From NCBI GenBank assembly GCA_030065125.1, contig JASJDM010000041.1, positions 1 through 48,709 on the forward strand: DNA of 48,709 nt, given 5' to 3'. The position numbers were made by a program, and so were the translations under genes. Numbering within the stretch: the stretch's first letter is position 1; each line of letters opens with the position of its first letter. Positions 8,480-17,295 of the stretch are shown here, piece by piece. The notes below the pieces were generated by a model, which searched no databases, was not told the DNA's origin, and was given only the letters and a program-made list of their open reading frames with translations. The DNA is from Lysobacterales bacterium. Lineage in GTDB: Bacteria; Pseudomonadota; Gammaproteobacteria; Xanthomonadales; SZUA-38.

Positions 8480-9130
8480 TCATTCCTCGTGCTGGTGTTC
8501 CCCGCCGCTGTAAAAGGCAGCGGTTTCTGCAGCCATGGCCTGGGCAACGGCTGAATCTTCACCCGCCTGAATGTGGGCATCACCCCAACCCTTTGCGCAG
8601 CCTTCGATGAATGCTTTGCCCTCGGCGGTGGCAAACCAGGCGTGGGCTTCGCTTTCTATGACAGCTTCTCCGGTCGTCACGTATAGACCCAGGCCCAGGA
8701 ATCCAAGCTCCCAGCCCACACCCGTTGCTCCCGGGCCGTACTTCTTCCAATGGGCTTCACTTTGTTCGTCCTTGCCCATGAGATGCTCAAGAGTCAACCG
8801 CGTTCCGTCACTGACGGCCTCGAGCCTTACCGTCACCCAACTGACGTTACCGTAAAATTCCCAGGTAATGTCCAGTGCGGAAGGTGGCTCGCAGCGGGTA
8901 ATGGAACCGCCGGCGTTGCCTTCCAACTGGTAGCGGCCGCCCAACCGTAAATCACCGGAAATGGGCGCGAACCAGCGGGGAATGCGTTCAGCATTGGTCA
9001 CCGCGTCCCACAATTCCTCGATTTCGGCGTCGTAGGTGCGGGCCCCGCTGACGATGCGCACCGGCTGGCCGTTGTGCTCCCCGTCACTGACCACGCGATA
9101 TTCGATTCCCAGCGCATTGCTGTAGTCCAT
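8480..9130 (-). CDS. SRPBCC (AHSA1-like) ligand-binding domain protein
   Basis: The 216-residue protein has the AHSA1/START-like fold: VRIVSGARTYDAEIEELWDAV, the hinge AERIPRWFAPISGDLRLGGRY, and the edge strand ALDITWEFYGNVSWVTVRLE. About 70 residues after the fold form a helical C-terminal extension. These proteins bind a hydrophobic ligand in a deep cavity and often act with an ArsR repressor encoded beside them, as here. It starts 3 bp after the hydrolase stop, with GGGAG inside the end of the hydrolase gene, so the two are translationally close. The ligand is unknown. Confidence 0.9.
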   Translation of the reverse strand: MDYSNALGIEYRVVSDGEHNGQPVRIVSGARTYDAEIEELWDAVTNAERIPRWFAPISGDLRLGGRYQLEGNAGGSITRCEPPSALDITWEFYGNVSWVTVRLEAVSDGTRLTLEHLMGKDEQSEAHWKKYGPGATGVGWELGFLGLGLYVTTGEAVIESEAHAWFATAEGKAFIEGCAKGWGDAHIQAGEDSAVAQAMAAETAAFYSGGEHQHEE

Positions 9131-9133
9131 TGA

Positions 9134-10033
9134 TCATTCTCCCGTCGATTGGCCTGCCAGGAAATTCTCCATGTTCTTCACATAGTCCGGGCTCATTAAT
9201 GTGCTCACGTGGTCCATTCCGTCCAGAACAACCAGCTGCGAATGCGGCATGAGCCTCGCGGTCTCTTCCGAGGACACCTTGAGTGGATCATTGCGTCCGA
9301 CAATCAGAAGAGACGGAACCTGACTGGCTTTAAGGTTCTCCACGGAAACCGTCAGTTGGGCGTGGCCCAGGGCCACCATGGAGAGCGCATGCTCGTCCTG
9401 GCCCGCAAGAAACATCTGGTTACCCTGCGCAATCTGTTCCGGCGTTGGACCTGGAGCTCCCGGGGGCATCAAAGCCAACACCAATGGTTCGACACCCTTG
9501 CCCGCTTGCAGCGACCTTCCCAGCGATTCCATGAAAGCGAGTTGTTCGGACCCGTCCAGCAATGCGCCCCCGCCTCCGAGAATCACTGACATCACGCGAT
9601 CGGGATGCGTTTCCACGAGTTTCGCCGCCAGAAAAGCGCCCATCGAATAACCAATGACGTGGGCTTTTTCGACCTTAAGATGATCAAGCAGCCTGATGAC
9701 GTCCGCCACCATTTCGAGACCGTACTGTTCGATAGCCATCGGCTTGCCACTTAGACCGTGACCTCTGCAATCCGCCGCAATGACCCGGTAGTGCCTGGAC
9801 AGGGTTTCGAAGACGGTTTTGAATCTGGCCTGCTGATCCGGTGGCAGAAATGGCGGCGGCGCAGTCCAGTCCTGACTGCTGCCGATAAAGCCATGAATCA
9901 GCACCACCGCCGGCCCCTTGCCGGAGACCGTGTAATGGATTTCAGTGCCTGCGGAATCGAAAACTTCCTGGGCCCGGCAGGTGACGGCGCCAAGCACAGA
10001 CGAGATGAATACCAAGGCAGTAATCAGTTTCAT
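9134..10033 (-). CDS. exported alpha/beta hydrolase, first gene of an ArsR-controlled operon
   Basis: The 299-residue enzyme starts with a signal peptide (MKLITALVFISSVLGAVTCR, cleavage around CRA-QE). The alpha/beta hydrolase motifs are HGF (oxyanion), the nucleophile elbow GYSMG with S130, the acid in GRNDPL and the histidine in DGMDHVS. The sequence DCRGHGLSGKP is typical of haloperoxidase/epoxide hydrolase-like members. ATG at 10033 is preceded by GGAG and opens the signal peptide; the in-frame ATGs at 10072 and 10111 are less likely. The SRPBCC and ArsR genes follow at 3 and 9 bp. The substrate is unknown but probably enters the cell envelope. Confidence 0.9.
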   Translation of the reverse strand: MKLITALVFISSVLGAVTCRAQEVFDSAGTEIHYTVSGKGPAVVLIHGFIGSSQDWTAPPPFLPPDQQARFKTVFETLSRHYRVIAADCRGHGLSGKPMAIEQYGLEMVADVIRLLDHLKVEKAHVIGYSMGAFLAAKLVETHPDRVMSVILGGGGALLDGSEQLAFMESLGRSLQAGKGVEPLVLALMPPGAPGPTPEQIAQGNQMFLAGQDEHALSMVALGHAQLTVSVENLKASQVPSLLIVGRNDPLKVSSEETARLMPHSQLVVLDGMDHVSTLMSPDYVKNMENFLAGQSTGE

Positions 10034-10109
10034 TGGGTTGACTCCAAAGTGGCGTACAGGGTCGAAGCGCATACGTCCAGAGCGCTCATTTTTTGCCATG
10101 CGCATCAAC

Positions 10110-10155
10110 ATATAACTATCAAGTTATATTAGTCTGCACCTATATTCAAGAGCAA
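10110..10155 (-). promoter_or_regulatory. promoter with ArsR-type operator of the hydrolase-SRPBCC-ArsR operon
   Basis: An inverted repeat, ATATAACT and AGTTATAT separated by 4 bp, occupies 10110-10129. On the minus strand it overlaps a possible -10 box TAATAT (10126-10131), placed 18 bp after a weak -35 TTGCTC (10150-10155). AT-rich repeats of this shape are known ArsR/SmtB operators, so autorepression by the ArsR protein of the same operon is likely. Confidence 0.65.
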
Positions 10156-10286
10156 GCTGGTAGAGCCTGCAGGCCCCGGAATGTCAGTATTGCATTGAGT
10201 CGGGGGCCGCCAATGCTGAGATGCACTCAAGCAGAAACGGCCTGACACAGGGCGGATTAGCGGTCATGAGCCACTGGACCACAACT

Positions 10287-11501
10287 TCAGAAACTCGGTT
10301 CCGTGTAACCCTCTTCAGCGGTGATGGCCCAACCAAAGGACTCCTCGACCGCCTTGCGCACTTCGCCGTAGACCCAGCCGCCACGAGCCCCATTGGTCAA
10401 CAGAACGATGCCCTGTCCAGTTTCCAGGTGGCCTTCGATCCGTGCCCGGTAGCTGTTGTTGGCACCGCCGTGGTGAAAAACCAGAGTCTTTCCGGATCCA
10501 TTGATGCGGGGGCCCAGCCCGTGCCAGCTTTGCGGCTCCCGGCTCATCATGTCCTGAGCCAGCGGCCGGGGCAGGAATTGGCTGGTTCCGTGGTAGCTGT
10601 CCATCAAGGTCACCACGAATGCCCCAAGGTCCCGTGCACTGACCCAGAGGCCCGAGGCTGCCATCTCCGGCATCGCCTCCCAGCCACGGGGGCGGGCCGT
10701 GGCGTCACCATTATCGTCATGGGCCATGGCGATGTTGCCGTGCTGGGCAGGTAAGGGGTTGAGGAATGTACTTCGGTTCATCCCGACGGGATCGAATACG
10801 AAATGCCTCGCGGCTTCGGTGTAGGGCATGCCCGAGACGTCCTCAATCAGCACCTGGCTGACCGTGATGCCGCCACCCGAGTAGTCCATGCGGGTTCCCG
10901 GAGTGAACATCAGGTGCACCGGGCCGTGCTTGGCGGGGGAACGTCCGTTGAGGGTTTGAAGCGCGCTGGGAAGCGGCTCTCCCGGCTGGAAATCCGCAAA
11001 TCCGTGCTGGCTGAATCCCGACGTGTGGGCCAGCAGGCTGCGCAGCGTCACCGGCGCGTCCCGGGTATATCCATTGTCCGGAACATCCCAACGCTCCAGG
11101 TACTGGTTGACGTTGGTATCGAGGTCGAGGGATCCACCGGCCACCATTCGCAGCACCAGAGCCGCGTTGATCATCTTGCTGACGGAACCGGCCGAAAACA
11201 CCGTGTCTGCATCAACCCGCTCATTGGTGCCGGCCTGCTTCAGGCCGTACCCCTTTGCCCACACCACCGTGGAGTTTTCTATGATCGCAACGCCAATCCC
11301 GGGCACACGATGAAACGCCAACCGTTCCTCGATGGACCAGCGCCGCGCCTGCGGGTTGCCCCGATCCTCCCGGTCCACAAGACCGTTTTCGAAGGCCTGG
11401 ATTCGGGGATCGTCTGCGGTCAGCAACTCGGCGCTCACCGACGGAGCGGCTACGACGGCCGCCGCCGTGAGCAGCAGGGCGCGGAACGGGGGAATGATCA
11501 T
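10287..11501 (-). CDS. exported serine hydrolase, class C beta-lactamase-like (second of an operon pair)
   Basis: The 404-residue protein opens with a Sec signal (MIIPPFRALLLTAAAVVAA, cleavage near VSA-EL). The family motifs are SVSK (S106-K109), YSG (Y207-G209) and HHG (H343-G345). The usual N in the second motif is replaced by G, as in the neighbouring paralogue, which distinguishes this pair from the gene at 1029-2390 (YSN). It follows the paralogue by 22 bp and shares its transcript. ATG at 11501 opens the signal peptide; a longer reading frame begins at 11732 but would overlap the paralogue. The substrate is unknown; the partner may be a duplicate that has diverged. Confidence 0.9.
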   Translation of the reverse strand: MIIPPFRALLLTAAAVVAAPSVSAELLTADDPRIQAFENGLVDREDRGNPQARRWSIEERLAFHRVPGIGVAIIENSTVVWAKGYGLKQAGTNERVDADTVFSAGSVSKMINAALVLRMVAGGSLDLDTNVNQYLERWDVPDNGYTRDAPVTLRSLLAHTSGFSQHGFADFQPGEPLPSALQTLNGRSPAKHGPVHLMFTPGTRMDYSGGGITVSQVLIEDVSGMPYTEAARHFVFDPVGMNRSTFLNPLPAQHGNIAMAHDDNGDATARPRGWEAMPEMAASGLWVSARDLGAFVVTLMDSYHGTSQFLPRPLAQDMMSREPQSWHGLGPRINGSGKTLVFHHGGANNSYRARIEGHLETGQGIVLLTNGARGGWVYGEVRKAVEESFGWAITAEEGYTEPSF

Positions 11502-11523
11502 TGGTATCCGGTCTCGCCTTGGA

Positions 11524-12963
11524 CTACATCTTGAAGTACTGATTATTTGCGGTCTGAATGGTGACCGCACCGTCCGGCGCCCGGTTGATCTCAACTTCTT
11601 CACCATCATCAGGATCGATATAGGTGGTGGGGCCGATCTTGACCAACTTGAACCTGAATCCCCCATCTGGGGTTTGACCCAGTAATTGCCTGCCGGAAGC
11701 GGCCAGTATGAAGCTGGGGTCGGTACCGCCAACCCTGCCGTAGGAGCCGGCGATACCCTCGAGTTCTTCTGCCGTCACCTGGGCGCGCTCACGAATGATG
11801 GGCGGCGCTGACGGCCAGCCGTAGATCACGTTGGCTGTGCGACCGACGTCACCAACCAAAGGCCAGCCGCCCGCTGCGTTGGTCATTGTGATGACGGCGT
11901 CTCCGGTTGACGGGTAGGCCATGAAGTTGCACCGGTACCCCCGGTTGGAACCGCTGTGGCTCAGGCGGATGGTTTCGCCAATGGCTTTGACGCCGATTCC
12001 CAGACCGTATTCACCGGCCACCTCGGTGGCCATCGTCCGGGCGATTTCCGGCGCCAGCCCCGCGTTCCGCCCATCGATGCCCGCCAGGATTGCGGCAACA
12101 AATTTCAGGTAATCCGTGGGCGTGGTCCAAAGGCCTGCCGCAGCCATCTCCGGGTAGAGATGCCACCCACCCGCAACCGGGTCGCCGGCGGCACCAAACG
12201 CCCGGGCGCGATCGGCCGTCGGCGTGTCTGCCGGGGCACTCTGGACAAAGGTACTGTCGTTCATTTCCAGCGGCTCCAGCACAAGCCTTGCCATCACTTC
12301 CGCAAAAGGGTCGCCAGTGACCGTTTCCGCCCACAACTGGGCAATGGTGTAACCACCCCCTGAATAACGCCGTTCGCCGGCTGGATTGGCGCTGACGGTG
12401 ACCGGTTCAGTGTTGGCGGGCCCGCTCCCCATCACCACCTGTGAAGTGGTAGGAACGTCGCCACCAACGACATAGCCCGGGAATCCGGAGACCGCCGTGC
12501 CGTTGGTATGGGACAGCAGCTTTCTGAGCGTCAACGGGTACGCCTCAGGATTCAGCGTGGCAAGGTCCACCGGGAGCGCAGAGGCAATGTCGTCATCGAT
12601 GCTGACGCCCTGCTCTTCTGCCAGCAGCAACAGGCCCGCTGCAGCCACGGTTTTCGACAGCGAGGCCGCCTGAAACTGTGTGCGTGTGCTGATGCCCTCG
12701 CCGTAAGCCCTGGCCCAGGAAAGCTTTCCGTTTCGCAGAACCGCGACACTCACTGCGGGAACGCCAAGTTCTCCCTGCCGCTCGGCCAGGGATTTCCTGG
12801 AATCCTCTTCGCCAACGAAAGTAACAACCGGAATCAGCTCAGCCTCGAGCCGGGCCTGCGCCGACGCTGCCGGCGAAACAGGCTGGTCCGGCACGGTCAC
12901 CGACATTCGGCAGGCGATAACGGGCAATGCCATTGCCAAAATCAATAAAAGACGTAGGTTCAC
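11524..12963 (-). CDS. lipoprotein serine hydrolase, class C beta-lactamase-like (first of an operon pair)
   Basis: The 479-residue protein begins with a lipoprotein signal: a hydrophobic stretch ending LPVIAC with the lipidated cysteine at C18. Motifs are SLSK (S101-K104), YSG (Y200-G202) and HSG (H336-G338). After the catalytic domain comes a beta-rich tail of about 110 residues. It would be anchored in the outer or inner membrane facing the periplasm, whereas the downstream paralogue has a cleavable signal. The start is GTG at 12963, with CGGAG seven bases before it. The pair is a tandem duplication by arrangement, though the two proteins differ in length and anchoring. Confidence 0.92.
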   Translation of the reverse strand: MNLRLLLILAMALPVIACRMSVTVPDQPVSPAASAQARLEAELIPVVTFVGEEDSRKSLAERQGELGVPAVSVAVLRNGKLSWARAYGEGISTRTQFQAASLSKTVAAAGLLLLAEEQGVSIDDDIASALPVDLATLNPEAYPLTLRKLLSHTNGTAVSGFPGYVVGGDVPTTSQVVMGSGPANTEPVTVSANPAGERRYSGGGYTIAQLWAETVTGDPFAEVMARLVLEPLEMNDSTFVQSAPADTPTADRARAFGAAGDPVAGGWHLYPEMAAAGLWTTPTDYLKFVAAILAGIDGRNAGLAPEIARTMATEVAGEYGLGIGVKAIGETIRLSHSGSNRGYRCNFMAYPSTGDAVITMTNAAGGWPLVGDVGRTANVIYGWPSAPPIIRERAQVTAEELEGIAGSYGRVGGTDPSFILAASGRQLLGQTPDGGFRFKLVKIGPTTYIDPDDGEEVEINRAPDGAVTIQTANNQYFKM

Positions 12964-13274
12964 TTGGCGTCTCCGGGACAGCGGCTCGCGAAGTCTACCA
13001 CCTGACCGAGGGTCGGCAGAGGATCTATGGTCATGGTTGATGGGGTCAGGTTCATTTCCCAGGCCGGGACCACTAACCTGACCGCTGCGCTGCTCTGACG
13101 CCCCATTGACCAGTGGCGGTCGGACCGCTGGCTGGATTGAGCATGGCTACCACGCGCCAATCCCGGAAATCATCGAAACTTCAAAATTCTTCAACCGACC
13201 TTCGTTGAACCTTCAAGCTCCGATGGGGCTGATTCGCTAGCTTAATCACAGTAGTGATCAGAGGACGTGGTTCG
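12964..13274. other. 311-bp divergent intergenic region
   Basis: This gap separates the start of the lipoprotein hydrolase from the start of the exported pair at 13275. It contains the REP-like inverted repeat at 13044-13083 and, further on, three copies of CTTCAA/TTGAAC-like text around 13180-13215. Promoters for both sides must be here but no strong -35/-10 pair stands out. Confidence 0.5.
13044..13083. repeat. REP-like inverted repeat (GGTCAGGTT ... AACCTGACC)
   Basis: Arms of 9 bp, GGTCAGGTT (13044-13052) and AACCTGACC (13075-13083), flank a 22-bp loop containing TTTCCCAGG. The GGGGTCAGGTTCATTTCCC wording is typical of REP-like elements mobilised by RAYT transposases; no RAYT gene is in the window. 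Confidence 0.5.
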
Positions 13275-13583
13275 ATGAAATCTCCAAAGCCTTTCTGGAT
13301 GGTGCTGTGCACTGCGGGAGTCGCGTTTGCGCAGCCCTCCGGGCACAACTTCACGTTGGTTCGCTCCGTCATTGGGAGCGGTAGCCAATCCATGGGCGGT
13401 GCCTATGAACTGTCGGGCTCTCTAGGTCAGCCTGACGCCTCCCATCACGCCGCCGCTGGCGGTCAGTATCTGCTCATTGGCGGATTCTGGGGTGCCGGCA
13501 TCAACCGATCAGATGATCTGTTATTCGCGGACGGGTTTGAGTTGGCGCAGGCGCGATCCCGCCACCTGCCGTCAGCCCAATGA
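13275..13583 (+). CDS. small exported protein with LFADGFE tail
   Basis: The 102-residue protein has a signal peptide (MKSPKPFWMVLCTAGVAFA, cleavage near AFA-QP). The mature part is one copy of a glycine-rich beta motif (MGGAYELSGSLGQPDASH ... GGQYLLIGGFWG) known from exported proteins of environmental bacteria. Near its end it carries DDLLFADGFE, the short tail also found at the exact C-terminus of the protein at 43015-44166. GAGGA lies ten bases before the ATG. The next gene starts 10 bp after the stop, so the two form an operon. The function is unknown; surface or extracellular location is inferred. Confidence 0.75.
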   Translation: MKSPKPFWMVLCTAGVAFAQPSGHNFTLVRSVIGSGSQSMGGAYELSGSLGQPDASHHAAAGGQYLLIGGFWGAGINRSDDLLFADGFELAQARSRHLPSAQ

Positions 13584-13593
13584 GGGAGAAGCC

Positions 13594-15648
13594 ATGTTGA
13601 GATTAATTTTTGGTGCCGGCCTGCTATGGGCAGCATTTGCCGTGTCAGCCCCCCTGGGGACCTCCGTGACTTACCAGGGCCTGCTGCAGCAATCAGGCAG
13701 TCCGGCCAATGGGGTTTTTGATTTCGAAATCCGAATCTTTGACGCCGGAAGCGACGGGCTGGAACTGGCCGCGCCGATCGTTGCCGAGGACGTCACGGTG
13801 ACCGACGGGCTCTTCACGCTGGATCTGGATTTCGGGCCCATGGTTTTTGACGGCGAAGCCGTTTGGGTCGACATCGCCGTTCGTCCGGGCATCGAGGTGG
13901 GGACGTTTACCGGACTGGCACCACGGCAGGCCGTTCGAGCTTCACCTTACGCGCTGTTCGCGCTGGCGGGAAACGAGGGCCCGCCCGGGCCCGCGGGGCC
14001 CCCGGGAGATCAGGGCCCCCAGGGTGAAACCGGCCCGCCCGGAGATTCCCACTGGACACGGGTCAACGACGATACGTTTTTTGCCGCCGGTAATGTTGGC
14101 ATTGGCACTCCGGTGCCGGGAACCGCCCTGGACATCGCCGGGGTATTGCGCGTGTCGCCGGATTCCGGTCTGGCCACTGGACTTCAACTACGGGGCCTGG
14201 GCGGCGTGCCGCTGCTGGATGTCGGTGAGGGCGGCGTAGGAATCGGCGAGCCTGCTCCACTGGCGCCCCTTCACCTGGTACGCCAGGACATCGGGATCGA
14301 TACCAACGCACTGGTCAACGATGACCTGGTCGTTGAGGACGAGGACGGCCAGGTCGGCATCTACAGCAGCGGCGCCGGGTCGGCCGGCTCCGCGCTCAGT
14401 TTCAAGGAAATCGATCAGGCCGCACTGGTGGACCACTGGGGGATATACCGGTTGACCTCGGCAGCAGACTCGCACCTGCGCTTTACCTACGGCACCTCGG
14501 CCAACTACAACAACAACCCAGTTCTGGTGTCCATGCAACCCAGCGCCACCACGTTGAATTTCTTCGTGGGTCGAACCCTCGCCGCCATGCCTCTGGACAT
14601 GATCGGGTCCAGCATTCTCGGCGGGTTCAACAACGTGGTCACCGATTCCTACTCCACAGTGGCGGGCGGGTTGAATAATCAGGCCGGCGATAACGCAGGG
14701 ACTTCCACCGATTCCCGGTTTGCCTCCGTGGGCGGCGGCTTTGGGAATCAATCCGAGGGATACGCAAGTCTGGTTGGCGGCGGCGAGTTCAATCTGGTTC
14801 AAGGGCCCCACAACGCTGTCGGCGGTGGCGACAGCAATCAGATTCTGGGGGCTCAATCGATCATTGCCGGCGGCGCCAATAACATGATTACGTCAGCAAG
14901 CGCTACGGTTTCCGGTGGAGTGCTGAACCGGGTCGAAGCAGAGGCCGGCGTTGTCGGCGGCGGCAGTTCCAACGCGGCGACAGGCGCGTTCGCAACCGTG
15001 CCCGGTGGATCCGGAAATGTGGCCGGCGGCGACCGCAGCTGGGCCGGCGGCAGCCTGGCCATCGTCCGCGACGCCGCCGCGGCGGGCGAGGCCGACATCA
15101 ACGGCGACTGCAACGTGGCCGGCGGACTTTGCGGTGACGAGCACTCCTTCGTCTGGAACGGTGACCTGCCTGAAAACGGTGTCTTCCAGTCCACCGCCCC
15201 CCACCAGTTCCTGATCAACGCTCCAGGCGGGTTTGGCCTGAATCGCAACGAACCTGCCCACCCCGTGCATGTCGGCACAGACACCAGCAATGGCAACGGG
15301 GCGCACCTGACGGCGGGCGGTACGTGGACCAACGCATCCAGCCGGGATTTCAAAACCGAGGTCCAGGACGTCGCGCCCGAACGGGTGCTCGATGCCGTCA
15401 TGAAACTGAACATCAGTCGCTGGCGATACCGTGATGCCCCCGATGGCGATCATCTGGGACCCATGGCCGAAGATTTCTCCGCGTTGTTCCAGCTGGGCAG
15501 CAATCCGCGCTATATCAGCTCAGTGGACGCCGACGGGGTGGCGCTTGCGGCCATTCAGGGCCTTCACATGAAGCTGCAGCGTGAGATCTCCGCGCTGCGG
15601 GCGCAGAATCAACAGCTACAGGCGGAAATCCAGGCACTACGAAAATAG
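13594..15648 (+). CDS. exported fiber-like protein: collagen triplets, YadA-like head repeats, S74 chaperone
   Basis: The 684-residue protein starts with a signal peptide (MLRLIFGAGLLWAAFAVSA). A beta-sandwich-like region (about 20-125) leads into seven or eight collagen G-x-y triplets (129-151). From about 340 to 490 it has short glycine/asparagine-rich repeats of the type AGGxNNxxxxxxATVxGG, like YadA head repeats, which trimerise. The C-terminus (about 578-684) is an intramolecular chaperone of peptidase family S74: S582 and K587 in ASSRDFKTE match the Ser/Lys self-cleavage dyad of phage endosialidases, and it ends in a coiled coil. The likely product is a secreted trimeric fiber that releases its chaperone. 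GGGAG precedes the ATG. Confidence 0.85.
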   Translation: MLRLIFGAGLLWAAFAVSAPLGTSVTYQGLLQQSGSPANGVFDFEIRIFDAGSDGLELAAPIVAEDVTVTDGLFTLDLDFGPMVFDGEAVWVDIAVRPGIEVGTFTGLAPRQAVRASPYALFALAGNEGPPGPAGPPGDQGPQGETGPPGDSHWTRVNDDTFFAAGNVGIGTPVPGTALDIAGVLRVSPDSGLATGLQLRGLGGVPLLDVGEGGVGIGEPAPLAPLHLVRQDIGIDTNALVNDDLVVEDEDGQVGIYSSGAGSAGSALSFKEIDQAALVDHWGIYRLTSAADSHLRFTYGTSANYNNNPVLVSMQPSATTLNFFVGRTLAAMPLDMIGSSILGGFNNVVTDSYSTVAGGLNNQAGDNAGTSTDSRFASVGGGFGNQSEGYASLVGGGEFNLVQGPHNAVGGGDSNQILGAQSIIAGGANNMITSASATVSGGVLNRVEAEAGVVGGGSSNAATGAFATVPGGSGNVAGGDRSWAGGSLAIVRDAAAAGEADINGDCNVAGGLCGDEHSFVWNGDLPENGVFQSTAPHQFLINAPGGFGLNRNEPAHPVHVGTDTSNGNGAHLTAGGTWTNASSRDFKTEVQDVAPERVLDAVMKLNISRWRYRDAPDGDHLGPMAEDFSALFQLGSNPRYISSVDADGVALAAIQGLHMKLQREISALRAQNQQLQAEIQALRK

Positions 15649-15684
15649 TTCACGCCGCTCGTGGCCGAAGCCATCTCGAAGTTT

Positions 15685-15715
15685 TGAGAAAAGCGGGGCG
15701 CAAATCGTGCCCCGC
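15685..15715 (-). terminator. Rho-independent terminator of the heme peroxidase gene
   Basis: On the minus strand a 7-bp stem GCGGGGC / GCCCCGC (15709-15715 and 15693-15699) with a 9-base loop is followed by TTTTCTC. It starts 12 bp after the peroxidase stop and lies between two convergent genes. Confidence 0.75.
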
Positions 15716-15727
15716 CCCCGCAAAACA

Positions 15728-17194
15728 TCAACCCTTCGCGTAAGCCATAAAATCAGCCAGCGTCAGGTCTTTGCCGCGAACCACGCAGGGGTCCGGCTTC
15801 CAGCTCTTCTTCAAGAACGTATCGCAGTGCACGAACATGGTGCCGAAGGTCTCCATCAGGATGGCTGAACCCACCGGACCGAGGGTTTGTCCCATGCCCA
15901 GGACGGCCGCTTCGCGCATGACGTACAGGAACAGCGGCGTGTGCTTGGAGATATCGCACGGCAGGCCCTTGGTCAGGCAGGCCCAATTGTCGATGTCCGA
16001 AAACTTGAGATCCGCAGGCAGCTTGATGGGATAACCCTTGGCCGCCAGTTCCTTGGCCACCGCCTGGCCGCTGGCCAGGCCCAGGGCATGGCCGCGAAGA
16101 ATGTTGCGGAAGGCCAGGGCCCGGTCGTTGGTGGCAGCGTTGCGGCCCACCACGGGGTCCGGCAGGCGGATCAGTTCATCCGCCAGCAGCTCGTCCACCT
16201 TCTTGGATTTGGAGAAGGGATGGCAGTCTTCGATGTCCAGCAGATAACGCCAGTCCACGTTCAGTTCCGGCGGCACCTGTCCGAATCCCAGGGTGCCAAA
16301 GCGCTCGTCGAACAGCTCAATCAGCGGATAACTGGCGTTGGCCGGGTAAACCGAGCGCACCAGGCTGTGACCGAAGCGATAGGCCGCCACGGAAAACTCC
16401 ACCGGCATGCAGATGCGGTGACAGCCGTCGAGAATGTCGCAGAAGGGATAGTTCTTCTTGCCCTTCTTTTTAGCGTTCTGCTCGATCTTCGGCAGGGCAA
16501 AGCTGTAGATGTCCGGGTGGCACACCCGCTTGAGGAAGTCATACAGCACGATGTACTGGTAGTGGTAGCGGGTTTCCTCCTGGGCCTTCTCGAAATTGGC
16601 TGCCACCAGGCGCCGGTTGTGAAATTTCAGAAACGCCGCCTGCATCTGGGAGATGAACAGGTTTTCGTCGTTGCGCGGATCACCGATCAGGGCACGGCCG
16701 TCGGCGTTGCGGGGCACGTCCTCGGGATTCGAGACGCCGTCGACTTCGCTGCCCACCAGCAGCCGGCCGGGCTGGGTGGAATCGAACATGAACGGCATGG
16801 CCTCGGGCCCCAGTCCGTAGACACAGTCCAGGTCCAATGAGGCCGAGCGCAGGTTGGGCAGCTTGGCAATCTCCGCCTCCGGCACCTTGCCGTGCAGCGG
16901 GCTGGTGGTGTCCAGGGTAATGTCGTGATCAACGAACTGGGCAAAGAAGGTGTAGGCCGCGGGGATATTGCTGTCCCCGGATTCATCGCGCACGTCGTGC
17001 ATCAGGCCGCCGACGCCGCCGATGGCAGCAGCCACCGCCTCCGCCTCGCATTGCTCGGTGATCTTGCACTCCTCGGCCCAGCTCTTGAGCTTCGGAAACA
17101 TCTTGCAGAAATTGCCCAGCCGGGCGTGGGAGCAGCCCTTGGCCTTGGAGGTGCCGTGCATGGGCTTCTTTAACGGTTTCTGGATCGTGGTCAT
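15728..17194 (-). CDS. animal-type heme peroxidase (peroxinectin-like), no signal peptide
   Basis: The 488-residue protein belongs to the animal haem peroxidase superfamily (PF03098). The distal site is FVDHDIT, with H90 flanked by D89 and D91 (the Asp that links to heme in this family). The proximal heme ligand is H276 in AAYRFGHSLVRSVY. Also conserved are SLDLDCVYGLGPE and GDPRNDEN. There is no signal peptide, so it acts in the cytosol or is exported by an unrecognised route. A second member, at 44677-46110, shares every motif. ATG at 17194 has AAGGAGATT before it. A hairpin and two palindromes lie in the 566 bp upstream. The substrate oxidised by H2O2 is unknown. Confidence 0.92.
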   Translation of the reverse strand: MTTIQKPLKKPMHGTSKAKGCSHARLGNFCKMFPKLKSWAEECKITEQCEAEAVAAAIGGVGGLMHDVRDESGDSNIPAAYTFFAQFVDHDITLDTTSPLHGKVPEAEIAKLPNLRSASLDLDCVYGLGPEAMPFMFDSTQPGRLLVGSEVDGVSNPEDVPRNADGRALIGDPRNDENLFISQMQAAFLKFHNRRLVAANFEKAQEETRYHYQYIVLYDFLKRVCHPDIYSFALPKIEQNAKKKGKKNYPFCDILDGCHRICMPVEFSVAAYRFGHSLVRSVYPANASYPLIELFDERFGTLGFGQVPPELNVDWRYLLDIEDCHPFSKSKKVDELLADELIRLPDPVVGRNAATNDRALAFRNILRGHALGLASGQAVAKELAAKGYPIKLPADLKFSDIDNWACLTKGLPCDISKHTPLFLYVMREAAVLGMGQTLGPVGSAILMETFGTMFVHCDTFLKKSWKPDPCVVRGKDLTLADFMAYAKG

Positions 17195-17267
17195 GGGGTT
17201 GAATCTCCTTGAGTTTTCCCTGAACAGCCCCCGCCGGGGGCAACGGTGTTCACTGATTGAGTGAGGA

Positions 17268-17295
17268 AACGCCGGGTACACGACCCGGCGTTTTT
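17268..17295 (+). terminator. strong hairpin with T-run, plus orientation
   Basis: A perfect 10-bp stem AACGCCGGGT / ACCCGGCGTT (17268-17277 and 17283-17292) with a 5-base loop is followed by TTTT in the plus direction (17291-17295). In the minus direction it is followed by TTTCC. No plus-strand gene precedes it; it sits 74 bp upstream of the peroxidase start, where it could stop transcription in either direction or act as a leader structure. Confidence 0.6.

Noticed and set aside
13594..15648. Prophage tail fiber
   Set aside because: S74 domains suggest phage, but the gene has a Sec signal peptide and no capsid, tail, terminase or integrase genes are near.
15887..16840. 317-codon plus-strand frame opposite the heme peroxidase
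   Set aside because: Antisense shadow of a gene with conserved heme motifs; no start signal and no family resemblance.
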